Below are positions 25,484 through 33,857 of a DNA stretch of 64,000 nt, piece after piece. The stretch's first letter is position 1, and each line of letters begins with the position of its first letter. The notes under the pieces were generated by a model. That model ran no database searches. It saw only the letters and a list, made by a program, of their open reading frames with translations, and was not told where the DNA came from. Both the position numbers and the translations under genes were made by a program. This DNA is from Niveispirillum sp943371025 (GTDB lineage Bacteria > Pseudomonadota > Alphaproteobacteria > Azospirillales > Azospirillaceae): contig CALRTC020000001.1 of NCBI GenBank assembly GCA_943371025.1, positions 124,001 to 188,000 of the forward strand, written 5' to 3'.

Positions 25484-25696
25484 CTATTGTTTTGTTCTCA
25501 GGCTCTCCAGGGCCTGGACGACGATGGGGGTCAATCCGGCCCCGCCCTTGTCCAGATGATCGAAAATCCCGGCCCGCATGCGCGGGTCCCAGAAGCTTTT
25601 GATATGGTCGGCGACGCCATGGGCGCCGTTCGGGCCCTGGCTGGCGAAAAAGGCGCCGATCTGGTTGGCCATCATGACCAGCTTTTCAGGCGACAC
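25484..25696 (-). CDS. fdsD: Formate dehydrogenase delta subunit FdsD
   Basis: Small protein of 70 residues. The VMMANQIGAFFASQGPNGAHGVADHIKSFWDPRMR block is the family signature. FdsD is needed for making active NAD-dependent formate dehydrogenase, probably with FdsC/FdhD in cofactor insertion. GTG at 25696 has GAGGAG 8 bases upstream; the longer frame to 25750 lies inside fdhD and is rejected. It overlaps the end of fdhD by 11 bases. Confidence 0.9.
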   Translation of the reverse strand: MSPEKLVMMANQIGAFFASQGPNGAHGVADHIKSFWDPRMRAGIFDHLDKGGAGLTPIVVQALESLRTKQ

Positions 25697-26507
25697 GGGG
25701 GCACTCCTCGGCGTTGATCGTGATGCGGTCGGGGTGGCAGAAAACCTCAAACCCGTCGGCCCGCGCCACGGCCACCAGGGTCATGCCGGCAGCGTCGGCC
25801 AGCTTCACGGCCAGCGTGGAGGGGGCGGAGACGGCGGCCAGCAGCGGCACACCGGCCATGGCGGCCTTCTGCACCAGTTCCACCGACACGCGGCTGGTCA
25901 TCAGGATGGCGCCCTGCGTGGCATCAATGCCCGAACGGACCAGCGCGCCGATCAGCTTGTCCAGCGCATTGTGGCGGCCCACATCCTCCCGCACGATCAG
26001 GCTGCCGTCGGGCGCCAGGAAGGCGGCGGCATGGGCGGCGCGGGTCAGGCGGCCCAGCACCTGCTGTTGCGACATCGCATCAAAGCCCTGGGCCAGGGCC
26101 AGCGGTGTCAGCGGCCGGCCGGACCCGACGGGGCGGGCCGGCTTCACGGCTTCGGCCAGACTTTCCACCCCGCACAGGCCACAGCCGGCGGGGCCGGTCA
26201 GGCGGCGGCGGCGGGTGTCCAGGGCGGCGCGGGGCCGTTTGCTGAGCCACATCCGCGCGACCCAGCCCAGGTCGGTTTCGACCAGTTCCAGGTCTTCCAC
26301 CTCTGCCGGACTGTCGATCACGCCTTCGGTCAGGCTGAAGCCGATGGCGAAATCCTCCAGATCGGCGGGGGTGGCCATCATCACGGCATAGGTGGCGCCG
26401 TCATGCACGATAGCGACGGGCACTTCTTCCGCCGTGATGCGCGTACCTTCCTGCATCACGCCGTTGTGCCAGGCCAGACGGTGCAGGGGCTTGGCCGGGC
26501 TGTTCAT
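25686..26507 (-). CDS. fdhD: Formate dehydrogenase sulfurtransferase FdhD/FdsC
   Basis: Cytoplasmic chaperone of 273 residues that transfers sulphur from a cysteine desulfurase to the molybdenum cofactor before insertion into FdsA. The CGLC motif (Cys109, Cys112) is the catalytic loop; REDVGRHNALDKLIG and MTSRVSVELVQKAAMAGVP are family signatures. In fds operons this gene is called fdsC. ATG 26507 has a perfect GGAGG 7 bases upstream. Just before it lies a 23-base duplication that creates a second GGAGG and an 8-codon mini-frame overlapping this start. Confidence 0.93.
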   Translation of the reverse strand: MNSPAKPLHRLAWHNGVMQEGTRITAEEVPVAIVHDGATYAVMMATPADLEDFAIGFSLTEGVIDSPAEVEDLELVETDLGWVARMWLSKRPRAALDTRRRRLTGPAGCGLCGVESLAEAVKPARPVGSGRPLTPLALAQGFDAMSQQQVLGRLTRAAHAAAFLAPDGSLIVREDVGRHNALDKLIGALVRSGIDATQGAILMTSRVSVELVQKAAMAGVPLLAAVSAPSTLAVKLADAAGMTLVAVARADGFEVFCHPDRITINAEECPRVA

Positions 26508-26530
26508 GCCGTTGCCTCCGGCTTGGTCAT
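26504..26530 (-). CDS. Possible 8-codon leader ORF coupled to fdhD
   Basis: ATG at 26530 opens MTKPEATA and stops with TGA at 26504-26506, overlapping the fdhD ATG as ATGA. A GGAGG lies upstream of this ATG, and another lies inside the mini-frame to serve fdhD. It arises from the tandem duplication described below. Whether it is translated is unknown. Confidence 0.3.
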   Translation of the reverse strand: MTKPEATA

Positions 26531-26554
26531 GTTCCCGCCTCCGGCTTTGGTCAT
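26514..26554. repeat. Short tandem duplication at the fdsA-fdhD junction
   Basis: GCCTCCGGCTTGGTCAT (26514-26530) repeats as GCCTCCGGCTTTGGTCAT (26537-26554), one base longer, 23 bases apart. The second copy contains the fdsA stop; the first contains the fdhD ribosome site. The likely origin is slippage duplication of the stop/ribosome-site segment. Confidence 0.75.
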
Positions 26555-29418
26555 TCCGCCGCCTCGACCACATGGCCGTCGATGCGGCGCGACTGGCGGG
26601 CTTGGGCCTCATATTCCTGCTGCCACTGCGTGGGGCCGTTGCTGTGGCCCACCTGCACAGCCGTCACCTTGTATTCCGGGCAGTTTGTGGCCCAATCGGA
26701 ATAGTCGGTGGTGATGACATTGGCCTGGGTGTCGGGATGGTGGAAGGTCGTATAGACCACGCCGGGCGCCACCCGGTCCGTGATCAGGGCCCGCAGGGTG
26801 GTTTCCCCCGCCCGGCTTTGCAGCTTCACCCAGTCGCCATCGCGGATGCCCCGGTTTTCCGCGTCATGCGGGTGGATTTCCAGCCGGTCCTCCTCGTGCC
26901 AGACGCTGTTGGCCGTGCGCCGCGTCTGGGCGCCGACATTGTACTGCGACAGGATGCGGCCCGTGGTCAGCAGCAGCGGGAAGCGGGCGCCGGTGCGTTC
27001 CTCCGTCGGGATGTACTCGGTGATGACGAACTTGCCCTTGCCGCGCACGAAGCCGTCGATATGCATGACGGGCGTGCCCAACGGCGCCTTGTCGTTGCAG
27101 GGCCATTGGATGGAGCCCATCTCTTCCAGCCGCTGATAGGAGACACCCTTGAAGCTGGGCGTGACGCGGGCGATTTCGTCCATGATCTGGCTGGGATGGG
27201 CGTAATCCATGGTGAAACCCATGGCCCTGGCCAGCAGCAGCGTCACCTCCCAATCCGCATAGCCATTGCGGGGTGCCATGACGCGGCGCACACGCTGGAT
27301 GCGGCGTTCGGCATTGGTGAAGGTGCCGTCCTTTTCCAGGAATGTGCAGCCGGGCAGGAAGACATGGGCGTAATTGGCCGTTTCATTCAGGAACAGGTCC
27401 TGGACGATGACGCATTCCATGGCCGCCAGACCGGCGGCGACATGGTGGGTGTTGGGGTCGGATTGCAGGATATCCTCCCCCTGCACATAAAGCCCCTTGA
27501 AGGTCCCGTCGACGGCGGCGTCCAGCATGTTGGGGATGCGCAGGCCCGGTTCGGGCGAGAGATGCACGCCCCACAATTCCTCGAACATCTGCCGGGTCGC
27601 ATCGTCGGATACGTGGCGATAACCGGAGAATTCGTGGGGGAAGGAGCCCATGTCGCAGGAGCCCTGGACATTGTTCTGACCCCGTAACGGGTTCACGCCC
27701 ACACCGGGCCGGCCGATATTGCCCGTGGCCATGGCCAGATTGGCAATGGCCATCACCGTGGTCGTGCCCTGGGAATGTTCGGTCACGCCCAGCCCATAAT
27801 AGATGGCGCCATTGCCGCCCGTGGCGAACAGGCGGGCCGCCTGGCGGATGGCGTCGGGATCGATGCCGGCCATGTCGCCGACCACCTCCGGGCTGTTGCG
27901 CGGTTCGGCGACGAAGGCGGCCCATTCCTGGAATTCCGCCCAGTCGCAGCGCTGGCGCACGAATTCCTCGTCCACCAGCCCTTCGCTGACGATGACATGG
28001 GCCAGTGCGGTGACCACGGCGACATTGGTGCCGGGGCGCAAGGGCAGATGCACCGCCGCCTCGACATGGGGAGACTTCACCAGATCGATGCGGCGCGGAT
28101 CGATGACGATCAGCTTCGCCCCCTGGCGCAACCGCTTTTTCAGGCGCGACGCGAAGACGGGGTGCCCGTCCGTGGGGTTGGCGCCGATAACGATGACCAC
28201 GTCCGTCTGTTCGACTGAATCGAAATCCTGGGTGCCGGCAGAGGTGCCGAAGGTGGTCTTCAGGCCGTAGCCGGTGGGCGAATGGCAGACGCGGGCGCAG
28301 GTATCGACATTGTTATTGCCGAACCCGGCGCGGATCAGCTTCTGCACCAGGAAGGTTTCCTCGTTGGTGCAGCGGGACGAGGTGATGCCGCCGATGCTGT
28401 CGCGGCCATGCTTGGCCTGGATCGCCTTCAGCTTGGTCGCGGTGAAGCCGATCGCCTCCTCCCAGCCCACCTCGCGCCAGGGCTGATCGATGCTGTCGCG
28501 GATCATGGGCGACAGGATGCGTTCCTTGTGCGTGGCATAGCCCCAGGCAAAGCGGCCCTTCACGCAGGAATGGCCCCGGTTGGCCTTGCCATCCTTGTAG
28601 GGGACCATGCGCACCAGTTCGTCGCCCCGCATCTCCGCCTTGAAGGCGCAGCCCACGCCGCAATAGGCGCAGGTGGTGACGACGGAATGTTCGGGCTGCC
28701 CGATCTCGATGACCGATTTTTCCTGCAAGGTGGCCGTGGGGCAGGCCTGGACGCAGGCGCCGCAGGACACACATTCGCTGTCCAGGAAATCCTCATGCTG
28801 GCCGGGGGAGACGCGGCTGTCGAAGCCGCGACCCTCAATGGTCAGGGCGAAGGTGCCCTGCACCTCCTCACACGCCCGCACGCAGCGCGAACAGACGATG
28901 CATTTGGCCGGGTCATAGGTGAAATAGGGGTTGCTCTCATCCTTGGGCATCGCCAGCGGGCTGTCGGGCTTGAAATGGTTGGCGCCGTCCATGCCATAGC
29001 GCACCTCGCGCAGGCCCACGGCGCCGGCCATGTCCTGCAGCTCACAGTCTCCGTTCGCCGCGCAGGTCAGGCAGTCCAGCGGATGGTCGCTGATGTAAAG
29101 CTCCATCACACCCCGGCGCAGTTGCTTCAGGCGCGGGGTCTGGGTTTTCACATTCAGGCCCGGTGCCACGGGCGTGGTGCAGGAGGCGGGCGTGCCCGGC
29201 CGCCCCTCAATCTCCACCAGGCACAGGCGGCAGGAACCGAAGGCATCGACCATGTCGGTGGCGCAAAGCTTGGGGATCTGGGTCCCCATCTCCATGGCGG
29301 CGCGCATGATGGAGGTGCCTTCGGGCACGCTCACGCTCTGCCCGTCGATGGTCAGGGTGACCAGCTTTTCAGCGCGGGACGCCGGGGTGCCGAAATCGGT
29401 TTCATGGATGAGTGTCAT
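26551..29418 (-). CDS. fdsA: NAD-dependent formate dehydrogenase, alpha (catalytic) subunit
   Basis: Molybdenum enzyme of 955 residues that oxidises formate to CO2, passing electrons to FdsBG and NAD. N-terminal [2Fe-2S] ligands Cys52, 63, 66, 80; a His112/Cys116/Cys119/Cys125 [4Fe-4S] site; two ferredoxin clusters (CIVCSRCVRAC near 173 and CVSCGACVQAC near 216); then Cys250, 253, 257, 285 for the cluster beside the cofactor. Cys378-His379 in ARVCHSP is the likely Mo ligand and partner His, so this is the Cys, not selenocysteine, form. AGGAGC precedes ATG. The DUF5615 gene ends 67 bases upstream. Confidence 0.96.
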   Translation of the reverse strand: MTLIHETDFGTPASRAEKLVTLTIDGQSVSVPEGTSIMRAAMEMGTQIPKLCATDMVDAFGSCRLCLVEIEGRPGTPASCTTPVAPGLNVKTQTPRLKQLRRGVMELYISDHPLDCLTCAANGDCELQDMAGAVGLREVRYGMDGANHFKPDSPLAMPKDESNPYFTYDPAKCIVCSRCVRACEEVQGTFALTIEGRGFDSRVSPGQHEDFLDSECVSCGACVQACPTATLQEKSVIEIGQPEHSVVTTCAYCGVGCAFKAEMRGDELVRMVPYKDGKANRGHSCVKGRFAWGYATHKERILSPMIRDSIDQPWREVGWEEAIGFTATKLKAIQAKHGRDSIGGITSSRCTNEETFLVQKLIRAGFGNNNVDTCARVCHSPTGYGLKTTFGTSAGTQDFDSVEQTDVVIVIGANPTDGHPVFASRLKKRLRQGAKLIVIDPRRIDLVKSPHVEAAVHLPLRPGTNVAVVTALAHVIVSEGLVDEEFVRQRCDWAEFQEWAAFVAEPRNSPEVVGDMAGIDPDAIRQAARLFATGGNGAIYYGLGVTEHSQGTTTVMAIANLAMATGNIGRPGVGVNPLRGQNNVQGSCDMGSFPHEFSGYRHVSDDATRQMFEELWGVHLSPEPGLRIPNMLDAAVDGTFKGLYVQGEDILQSDPNTHHVAAGLAAMECVIVQDLFLNETANYAHVFLPGCTFLEKDGTFTNAERRIQRVRRVMAPRNGYADWEVTLLLARAMGFTMDYAHPSQIMDEIARVTPSFKGVSYQRLEEMGSIQWPCNDKAPLGTPVMHIDGFVRGKGKFVITEYIPTEERTGARFPLLLTTGRILSQYNVGAQTRRTANSVWHEEDRLEIHPHDAENRGIRDGDWVKLQSRAGETTLRALITDRVAPGVVYTTFHHPDTQANVITTDYSDWATNCPEYKVTAVQVGHSNGPTQWQQEYEAQARQSRRIDGHVVEAAE

Positions 29419-29485
29419 GGCACCCGCTCCTGATGCAGGGGGGAGGTCGGGGGCACATTCATGCCCAGTGCAGAGAGAAGAGAGT

Positions 29486-29851
29486 CTAGGCGAGTGGTAG
29501 CAGCCGCAACCTTGACCGTTTTGGATCGACAGTCAGCAGAGCGCCAACAGCCAAATCGTCTGCCACTTGCCTTAAGGCAGCGATCAACACGCCCGACATC
29601 GCTTCCGGTGTGATGTCGTCGCTGCGGATTTGCACGACGCTGGGCCGTGCGCCCTTCGTGGCGGCCAGAATGGCGCTGAAATCCAGATCGTGGGTCAGGA
29701 CGATCAGATTGTGCCTTTCGGCATGATCCATGATCTGACTGTCCGGTGCATCCATGGGGCCGACATGCATCCAATGGACGGCAGAAATCCCCGCGTCCGC
29801 CAGGGTATCGACCCAGCGCGGCGACAGATTCATGTCCAACAGCAGCTTCAT
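29486..29851 (-). CDS. DUF5615 PIN-like protein (probable toxin)
   Basis: Protein of 121 residues matching the DUF5615 PIN-like family, often the toxin half of two-gene modules. LLDMNLSPRWV with Asp6 and Asn8 near the N-terminus, then NLIVLTHDLDFSAI with two Asp, supply the acidic residues of a PIN nuclease site. The start overlaps the stop of the DUF433 gene by one base (TGATG); the longer frame to 29890 is thus unnecessary. Activity is inferred only. The pair lies between fdsB and fdsA on the same strand, so it would be cotranscribed with the formate dehydrogenase. Confidence 0.8.
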   Translation of the reverse strand: MKLLLDMNLSPRWVDTLADAGISAVHWMHVGPMDAPDSQIMDHAERHNLIVLTHDLDFSAILAATKGARPSVVQIRSDDITPEAMSGVLIAALRQVADDLAVGALLTVDPKRSRLRLLPLA

Positions 29852-30078
29852 CAGGACGCCAGAACGATCTCTCGTTCTTCCGCGCGCCATGCCGCGTATC
29901 TGAGCGCCTGCAGGATGTCTTCGCGCTCAAGGTACGGGTAGTCGCCCAGAAGCTCGTCGATGCCCCGCCCCGCGCCAACCTGTGCGACAAGCATACCGAC
30001 CGTGACGCGCAACCCACGGACACAGGGTTTGCCGCCCATGATGGCAGGGTCTTGGGTGATGCGATCAAGTTGGGGCAT
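29851..30078 (-). CDS. DUF433 protein (probable antitoxin)
   Basis: Protein of 75 residues of the DUF433 type. RITQDPAIMGGKPCVRGLRVTVGMLV is the family core, followed by a helix containing LLGDYPYLEREDILQALRYAAW. DUF433 proteins usually precede DUF5615 proteins and are regarded as their antitoxins and DNA-binding repressors. GGAAGGGAACG precedes the ATG. It begins 75 bases after the fdsB stop, a gap larger than others in this operon and able to hold an internal promoter. Confidence 0.82.
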   Translation of the reverse strand: MPQLDRITQDPAIMGGKPCVRGLRVTVGMLVAQVGAGRGIDELLGDYPYLEREDILQALRYAAWRAEEREIVLAS

Positions 30079-30153
30079 GGCGTTCCCTTCCGCGAAGCGG
30101 CTTCACGTCCAAGATAGGCTGAATGATTACTTTCGCCAAGCATCCCCATCCCC

Positions 30154-31698
30154 CTATTCCGCCGCCGCAGGCATCTGCCCGCGCCGGAAATCCTCGGGGA
30201 AATGCTGAAGCGCGCTCAACACCGGATAGGGGGTGAAACCGCCCAGTGCGCACAGCGAGCCGAACTTCATGGTCTGGCAGAGATCCTCCACCAGGGCGAT
30301 GTTGGCGTCGACCTCCACGCCCGCCATGATCTTGTCGATCACTTCGGTGCCACGGGTGGAGCCGATGCGGCAGGGGGTGCATTTGCCGCAGCTTTCGATG
30401 GCGCAGAATTCCATGGCGAAGCGGGCCTGCGCCGCCATGTCGACCTGATCATCGAAGACGACGATGCCGCCATGGCCGATCAGGCCGCCGCGCGCGGCGA
30501 ACGCCTCGTAATCATATTGGGTGTCGAACAGGGACGGGGGGAAATAGGCGCCCAAGGGCCCGCCGCACTGGGCGGCGCGCACGGGTCGGCCGGTCAGGGT
30601 GCCGCCGCCAACCTCGTTCACGATCTCCCCCAGCGTGATGCCGAACGCATCCTCGAACAGGCCGCCGAATTTGACATTGCCGGCGATCTGGATGGGCATG
30701 GTGCCGCGCGAACGGCCCATGCCGTAATCGGCATAGGCCTTGGCCCCATTGGCCAGGATGGTGGGCACGGTGGCCAGCGACAACAGGTTGTTCACCACGG
30801 TCGGCCGGCCGAACAGGCCCTTGATGGCGGGCAAGGGCGGCTTGGCCCGGACGACGCCGCGCTTGCCCTCCAGGCTTTCCAGCAGGGCCGTTTCCTCCCC
30901 GCAGACATAGGCGCCCGCACCCACGCGCAGTTCGATATCGAAGGCAAAATCGCTGCCCAGCACCGACGGGCCCAGCAGCCCGGCCTTGCGAGCGACATAG
31001 AGGGCGCGGCTGAAAACATGGTTGGCGTGGGGATATTCCGACCGGGAATAGACATAGCCCTTATTCGCGCCGACGCCATAGCCGGCGATCACCATGCCCT
31101 CGATCAGGGCCAGCGGGTCGCCCTCCAGCATCATGCGGTCGGCGAAGGTGCCGCTGTCGCCCTCATCGGCGTTGCAGATGATATAGCGGCGGTCGGCCGG
31201 GGATGCTGCCACGGTGCGCCATTTGATACCCGTGGGGAAGCCGGCACCACCGCGCCCGCGCAGGCCCGACCGCACCACCTCCTCAACCGTGTTGGACGGG
31301 CCCAGTTCCAGGGCGCGCTTGATGCCCTTGAAGCCGCCATGGGCGCGGTAATCATCGGCCGACAGCGGATCAATGATGCCGCAGCGGGCGAAGGTCAGGC
31401 GATTCTGCCGGGCCAGCCAGGGAATATCCTCCGTCGGGCCCAGGCATAGCGGATGCGGCGCCCCGGTCAGGAAACCGGCTGCGAACAGGCCGGGCACATC
31501 GGAAGGCGTGACGGGGCCATAGGCGATGCGGCCGGCCGGTGCTTCCACCTCCACCAGCGGTTCCAGCCAGAATAGCCCGCGCGATCCCGTGCGCACGATG
31601 GTGGCCTGATCGCCGGCCTGCGCGGCAATGGCCTTGGCCACCTTTTCGGCACCCACGGCGAGCGCGGCGACATCCTGGGGAATGAAGATCCGGGTCAT
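30154..31698 (-). CDS. fdsB: NAD-dependent formate dehydrogenase, beta subunit (NADH/FMN)
   Basis: Diaphorase subunit of 514 residues homologous to NuoF/HoxF. It takes electrons from FdsA clusters to FMN and then NAD. An N-terminal thioredoxin-like part of about 100 residues precedes GRGGAGFPTGIKW (NADH/FMN site), VCGEETALLESLEGKRG, and ESCGKCTPCRIG with the [4Fe-4S] cysteines. ATG 31698 overlaps the fdsG stop (ATGA), so the two are coupled; the longer frame lies inside fdsG. Confidence 0.95.
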   Translation of the reverse strand: MTRIFIPQDVAALAVGAEKVAKAIAAQAGDQATIVRTGSRGLFWLEPLVEVEAPAGRIAYGPVTPSDVPGLFAAGFLTGAPHPLCLGPTEDIPWLARQNRLTFARCGIIDPLSADDYRAHGGFKGIKRALELGPSNTVEEVVRSGLRGRGGAGFPTGIKWRTVAASPADRRYIICNADEGDSGTFADRMMLEGDPLALIEGMVIAGYGVGANKGYVYSRSEYPHANHVFSRALYVARKAGLLGPSVLGSDFAFDIELRVGAGAYVCGEETALLESLEGKRGVVRAKPPLPAIKGLFGRPTVVNNLLSLATVPTILANGAKAYADYGMGRSRGTMPIQIAGNVKFGGLFEDAFGITLGEIVNEVGGGTLTGRPVRAAQCGGPLGAYFPPSLFDTQYDYEAFAARGGLIGHGGIVVFDDQVDMAAQARFAMEFCAIESCGKCTPCRIGSTRGTEVIDKIMAGVEVDANIALVEDLCQTMKFGSLCALGGFTPYPVLSALQHFPEDFRRGQMPAAAE

Positions 31699-32171
31699 GA
31701 CCAGCGCACCTCTTCCACCGCAGCGGCCAGTCTGGCGCCATCCAGGCGGCCCACCGGATCGCCATCCACCAAAGCGGCGGGTGCGCAGGCGCAGATGCCC
31801 AGGCAATAAACGGCTTCCACTGTCACCGTGCCGTCGCCGGTCGTTTCGCCCCAGCCGACGCCCAGCCGTTCCAGCAACGCGGTTGCCGCCTTCTCACTGC
31901 CCAGGGCCTGGCAGGCTTCGGCCCGGCACACCTTGACCACATGGCGTCCGGTCGGTTCACGGCGGAAATCATGGTAGAAGCTGACCACGCCATGGATTTC
32001 CGCCCGCGACAGGTTCAGCGCCTCGGCGATCATGGGCACGGCCGCGTCGGGTACGCAGCCGAACGCATCCTGCAGGGCGTGCAGGATCGGCAGCGTTGGC
32101 CCTTCCAGGTGAAGGTGCCGATGGATGATATCGGCGGCGTGGCGTTCATCCCACGGCAGGGGGGCGGTCAT
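31695..32171 (-). CDS. fdsG: NAD-dependent formate dehydrogenase, gamma subunit
   Basis: NuoE-like [2Fe-2S] protein of 158 residues, pairing with FdsB. Ligands Cys82, Cys87, Cys123 and Cys127 are in VCRAEACQA and VYCLGICAC. It is the first gene of the formate dehydrogenase operon. ATG 32171 is chosen; a TTG at 32177 with GGAG five bases upstream is an alternative, adding two residues. The promoter must lie in the gap up to the RTX gene. Confidence 0.93.
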   Translation of the reverse strand: MTAPLPWDERHAADIIHRHLHLEGPTLPILHALQDAFGCVPDAAVPMIAEALNLSRAEIHGVVSFYHDFRREPTGRHVVKVCRAEACQALGSEKAATALLERLGVGWGETTGDGTVTVEAVYCLGICACAPAALVDGDPVGRLDGARLAAAVEEVRWS

Positions 32172-32483
32172 GGGCAAATGGACTCCAACGACAATCACTG
32201 TCGCAGGTTTTCCCCAAATGCTTCCAGTATCAATGGGATTGTTTTGTTGAGCGATTGCACATCCTGATCAAACGGTTCTTGTTGCGAAAATCCGCCTTTA
32301 CCAGACGTATCTTTTTGAAATGCAACGGACTTTCGGGCCCGCCTGTGGCCGGACGCCCAGCCTGCGCCCGTCATTTGCGCATGTGGCATTGCCGATGGGC
32401 ATGCAATATCCGTGGCAAAGACCTTGCCGAAAGCGCAAAGGGCGCCACTGGCAGCGGCGCCCTTCTCCCGCATGGCGATGAGA
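32172..32483. other. Gap upstream of the fds operon
   Basis: About 310 bases with no convincing gene; the sequence is more AT-rich near 32190-32320. It should hold the fds promoter and a LysR site, but I cannot point to a clear T-N11-A box. The distal end carries the RTX terminator. Confidence 0.5.
32438..32464 (-). terminator. Terminator of the RTX gene
   Basis: Perfect 9-bp stem AAGGGCGCC (32438-32446) with GGCGCCCTT (32456-32464), 9-nt loop, 20 bases after the RTX stop. Read on the minus strand it is followed by TGCGCTTT, a weak T-tract. Confidence 0.6.
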
Positions 32484-33104
32484 TCAATGGGGAGCCAGTC
32501 CCCAGAGATCATAGGTCTGGCTGCCGATCACAAGGACCTCGACGGTGCCGACACCACGCACCGTCGCGGTGGCCCCGTAGAAATCCAGGATCTGGATATA
32601 ATTGTTCAGTGCGCCATCCGCCGCGTCAGCATCGGTATAGAGATAAAGATCGGTGCCGGAGCGTTGGATATTGAGCGTCGATGACAGGTTCTGCAACGTC
32701 AACTGATCGGACGCGCCACCATTATCGTAAATAATGGAGATGCCGGCGTCGGTGAAATTGTGAATATAGGTGTCGTTCCCGCCGTCGCCGGACAGGTAGT
32801 TGTATCCGCCATTTCCTGTGAGCTGATCATTGCCGGCACCGCCATACAATTCATCGTCACTCGCGCCGCCATAGAGAAAATCGGCGCCGTCCTGCCCATG
32901 TATCCAGTCAGAACCAGCATCGCCGTAAATAGTATCGCTGCCAGCGCCGCCGATAATGTCATCATCTCCGTTGCCACCGGAGATGAAGTCATTCAAATTA
33001 CCGCCGCCGATAGTGTCATTTCCATCTAGTCCGTTGATGGTATTGGCTTCGCTCAGAGGGGATGGCAACGTATCATTGCCGGAGGTCCCCGTTATGAATG
33101 CCAT
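32484..33104 (-). CDS. Small RTX (haemolysin-type calcium-binding) protein
   Basis: Protein of 206 residues, probably exported by a type I system. Residues 10-115 hold glycine/aspartate nonapeptides such as GLDGNDTIGG, GGNGDDDIIGG, GGAGSDTIYG and GGAGNDQLTG, which form a calcium-bound beta-roll. The C-terminal 85 residues are beta-rich (YLYTDADAAD, then ILDFYGATATVRGVGTVEVL) with no catalytic motif. It has no signal peptide. AGGAGAG lies 5 bases before ATG 33104. GC content is visibly lower than in neighbours, suggesting acquisition. No secretion genes are in the window. Confidence 0.85.
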   Translation of the reverse strand: MAFITGTSGNDTLPSPLSEANTINGLDGNDTIGGGNLNDFISGGNGDDDIIGGAGSDTIYGDAGSDWIHGQDGADFLYGGASDDELYGGAGNDQLTGNGGYNYLSGDGGNDTYIHNFTDAGISIIYDNGGASDQLTLQNLSSTLNIQRSGTDLYLYTDADAADGALNNYIQILDFYGATATVRGVGTVEVLVIGSQTYDLWGLAPH

Positions 33105-33130
33105 GATTCTCTCCTGTTTCATATTGTAGA

Positions 33131-33172
33131 GTGTCTTGAATTATTGACACGTAATAGGAGATATGATATCGC
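33131..33172. promoter_or_regulatory. Divergent promoter region with inverted repeat
   Basis: GTGTC (33131-33135) and GACAC (33146-33150) bound an AT-rich 10-base centre. A perfect TTGACA at 33144-33149 with TATCGC 17 bases on could drive the + gene. On the minus strand TACAAT (33128-33123) could be a -10 for the RTX gene. A regulator at the repeat could affect both. Confidence 0.45.
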
Positions 33173-33206
33173 TGTGCCCTGTCAATCGGGTAGTGGGGAT
33201 GATGAT

Positions 33207-33830
33207 ATGAACATCATATCGAGTGCATATGTGGTGACCGATGCCACACCCACACCCACATCCAGTTTCCAGAAGGTGGCGGAGCAGAAGCCGGCCGCAT
33301 CGGCCAGTACCGGGCCGCAGGAAAGCGTTTCGCTCAGCCCCCTGGCGCAGTCATTGTCCGGCGCGGCGGGCGATCTGTTCTCGTCCTTGAACGACAAGCT
33401 TCGGGAGAAGCTGGTTGGTCTGGTTCAATCCGGCACCCTTTCGGCCGAGGAGCTGGCTGACGGCCTCTCCGGCTTTGTCAAATCGGCCCGAATGGATACC
33501 GGTGCTTCCTCCTCCTCGCAGGGTTTTGTGAGCGCCATGCAGCAAAATGCCGATCAACGCCTGGCGCAGGTGAGCGAGGCATTGTCCATCGCCGCGGAGC
33601 GGCAGCAGCCGGGTGCTGACCAGTCCGGGTTGCAGGCGCGGCAGGATGCCCTGGCGGAGGATGGTAGGAAGCTGCGCCGTGACAGCGACGCCTGGAAGCA
33701 AAGGATGCTGCAGGACGCGCAGAAAGTGCTGGCAAACCATGACAACAGCATCCGGCTGGGCGAAGGCAGCGCCATGGCACGGTTGCGGGATCTGGGTGTC
33801 GGAGAGGAGCTTGCCGAGGCGGCGAAGTAA
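33207..33830 (+). CDS. Hypothetical Ser/Ala-rich protein with coiled coil
   Basis: Protein of 207 residues with no recognised family. The first 45 residues are low-complexity (Ala, Ser, Thr, Pro, Gln) and include VSLSPLAQSLSG, a pattern seen near the N-terminus of several flagellar or secreted helper proteins. Residues 55-85 and 105-175 are likely helical, the latter a coiled coil rich in Gln, Arg and Ala. No signal peptide or membrane helix. It is transcribed divergently from the RTX gene and converges on the LysR gene. Confidence 0.55.
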   Translation: MNIISSAYVVTDATPTPTSSFQKVAEQKPAASASTGPQESVSLSPLAQSLSGAAGDLFSSLNDKLREKLVGLVQSGTLSAEELADGLSGFVKSARMDTGASSSSQGFVSAMQQNADQRLAQVSEALSIAAERQQPGADQSGLQARQDALAEDGRKLRRDSDAWKQRMLQDAQKVLANHDNSIRLGEGSAMARLRDLGVGEELAEAAK

Positions 33831-33857
33831 TACCGGCGGTCCTGCCGGTCGGTTGGC

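Noticed and set aside
32484..33104. CRISPR-like or tandem DNA repeats in the RTX gene
   Set aside because: The regular 27-base periodicity reflects glycine/aspartate nonapeptides in protein; the DNA copies are diverged and have no spacers.
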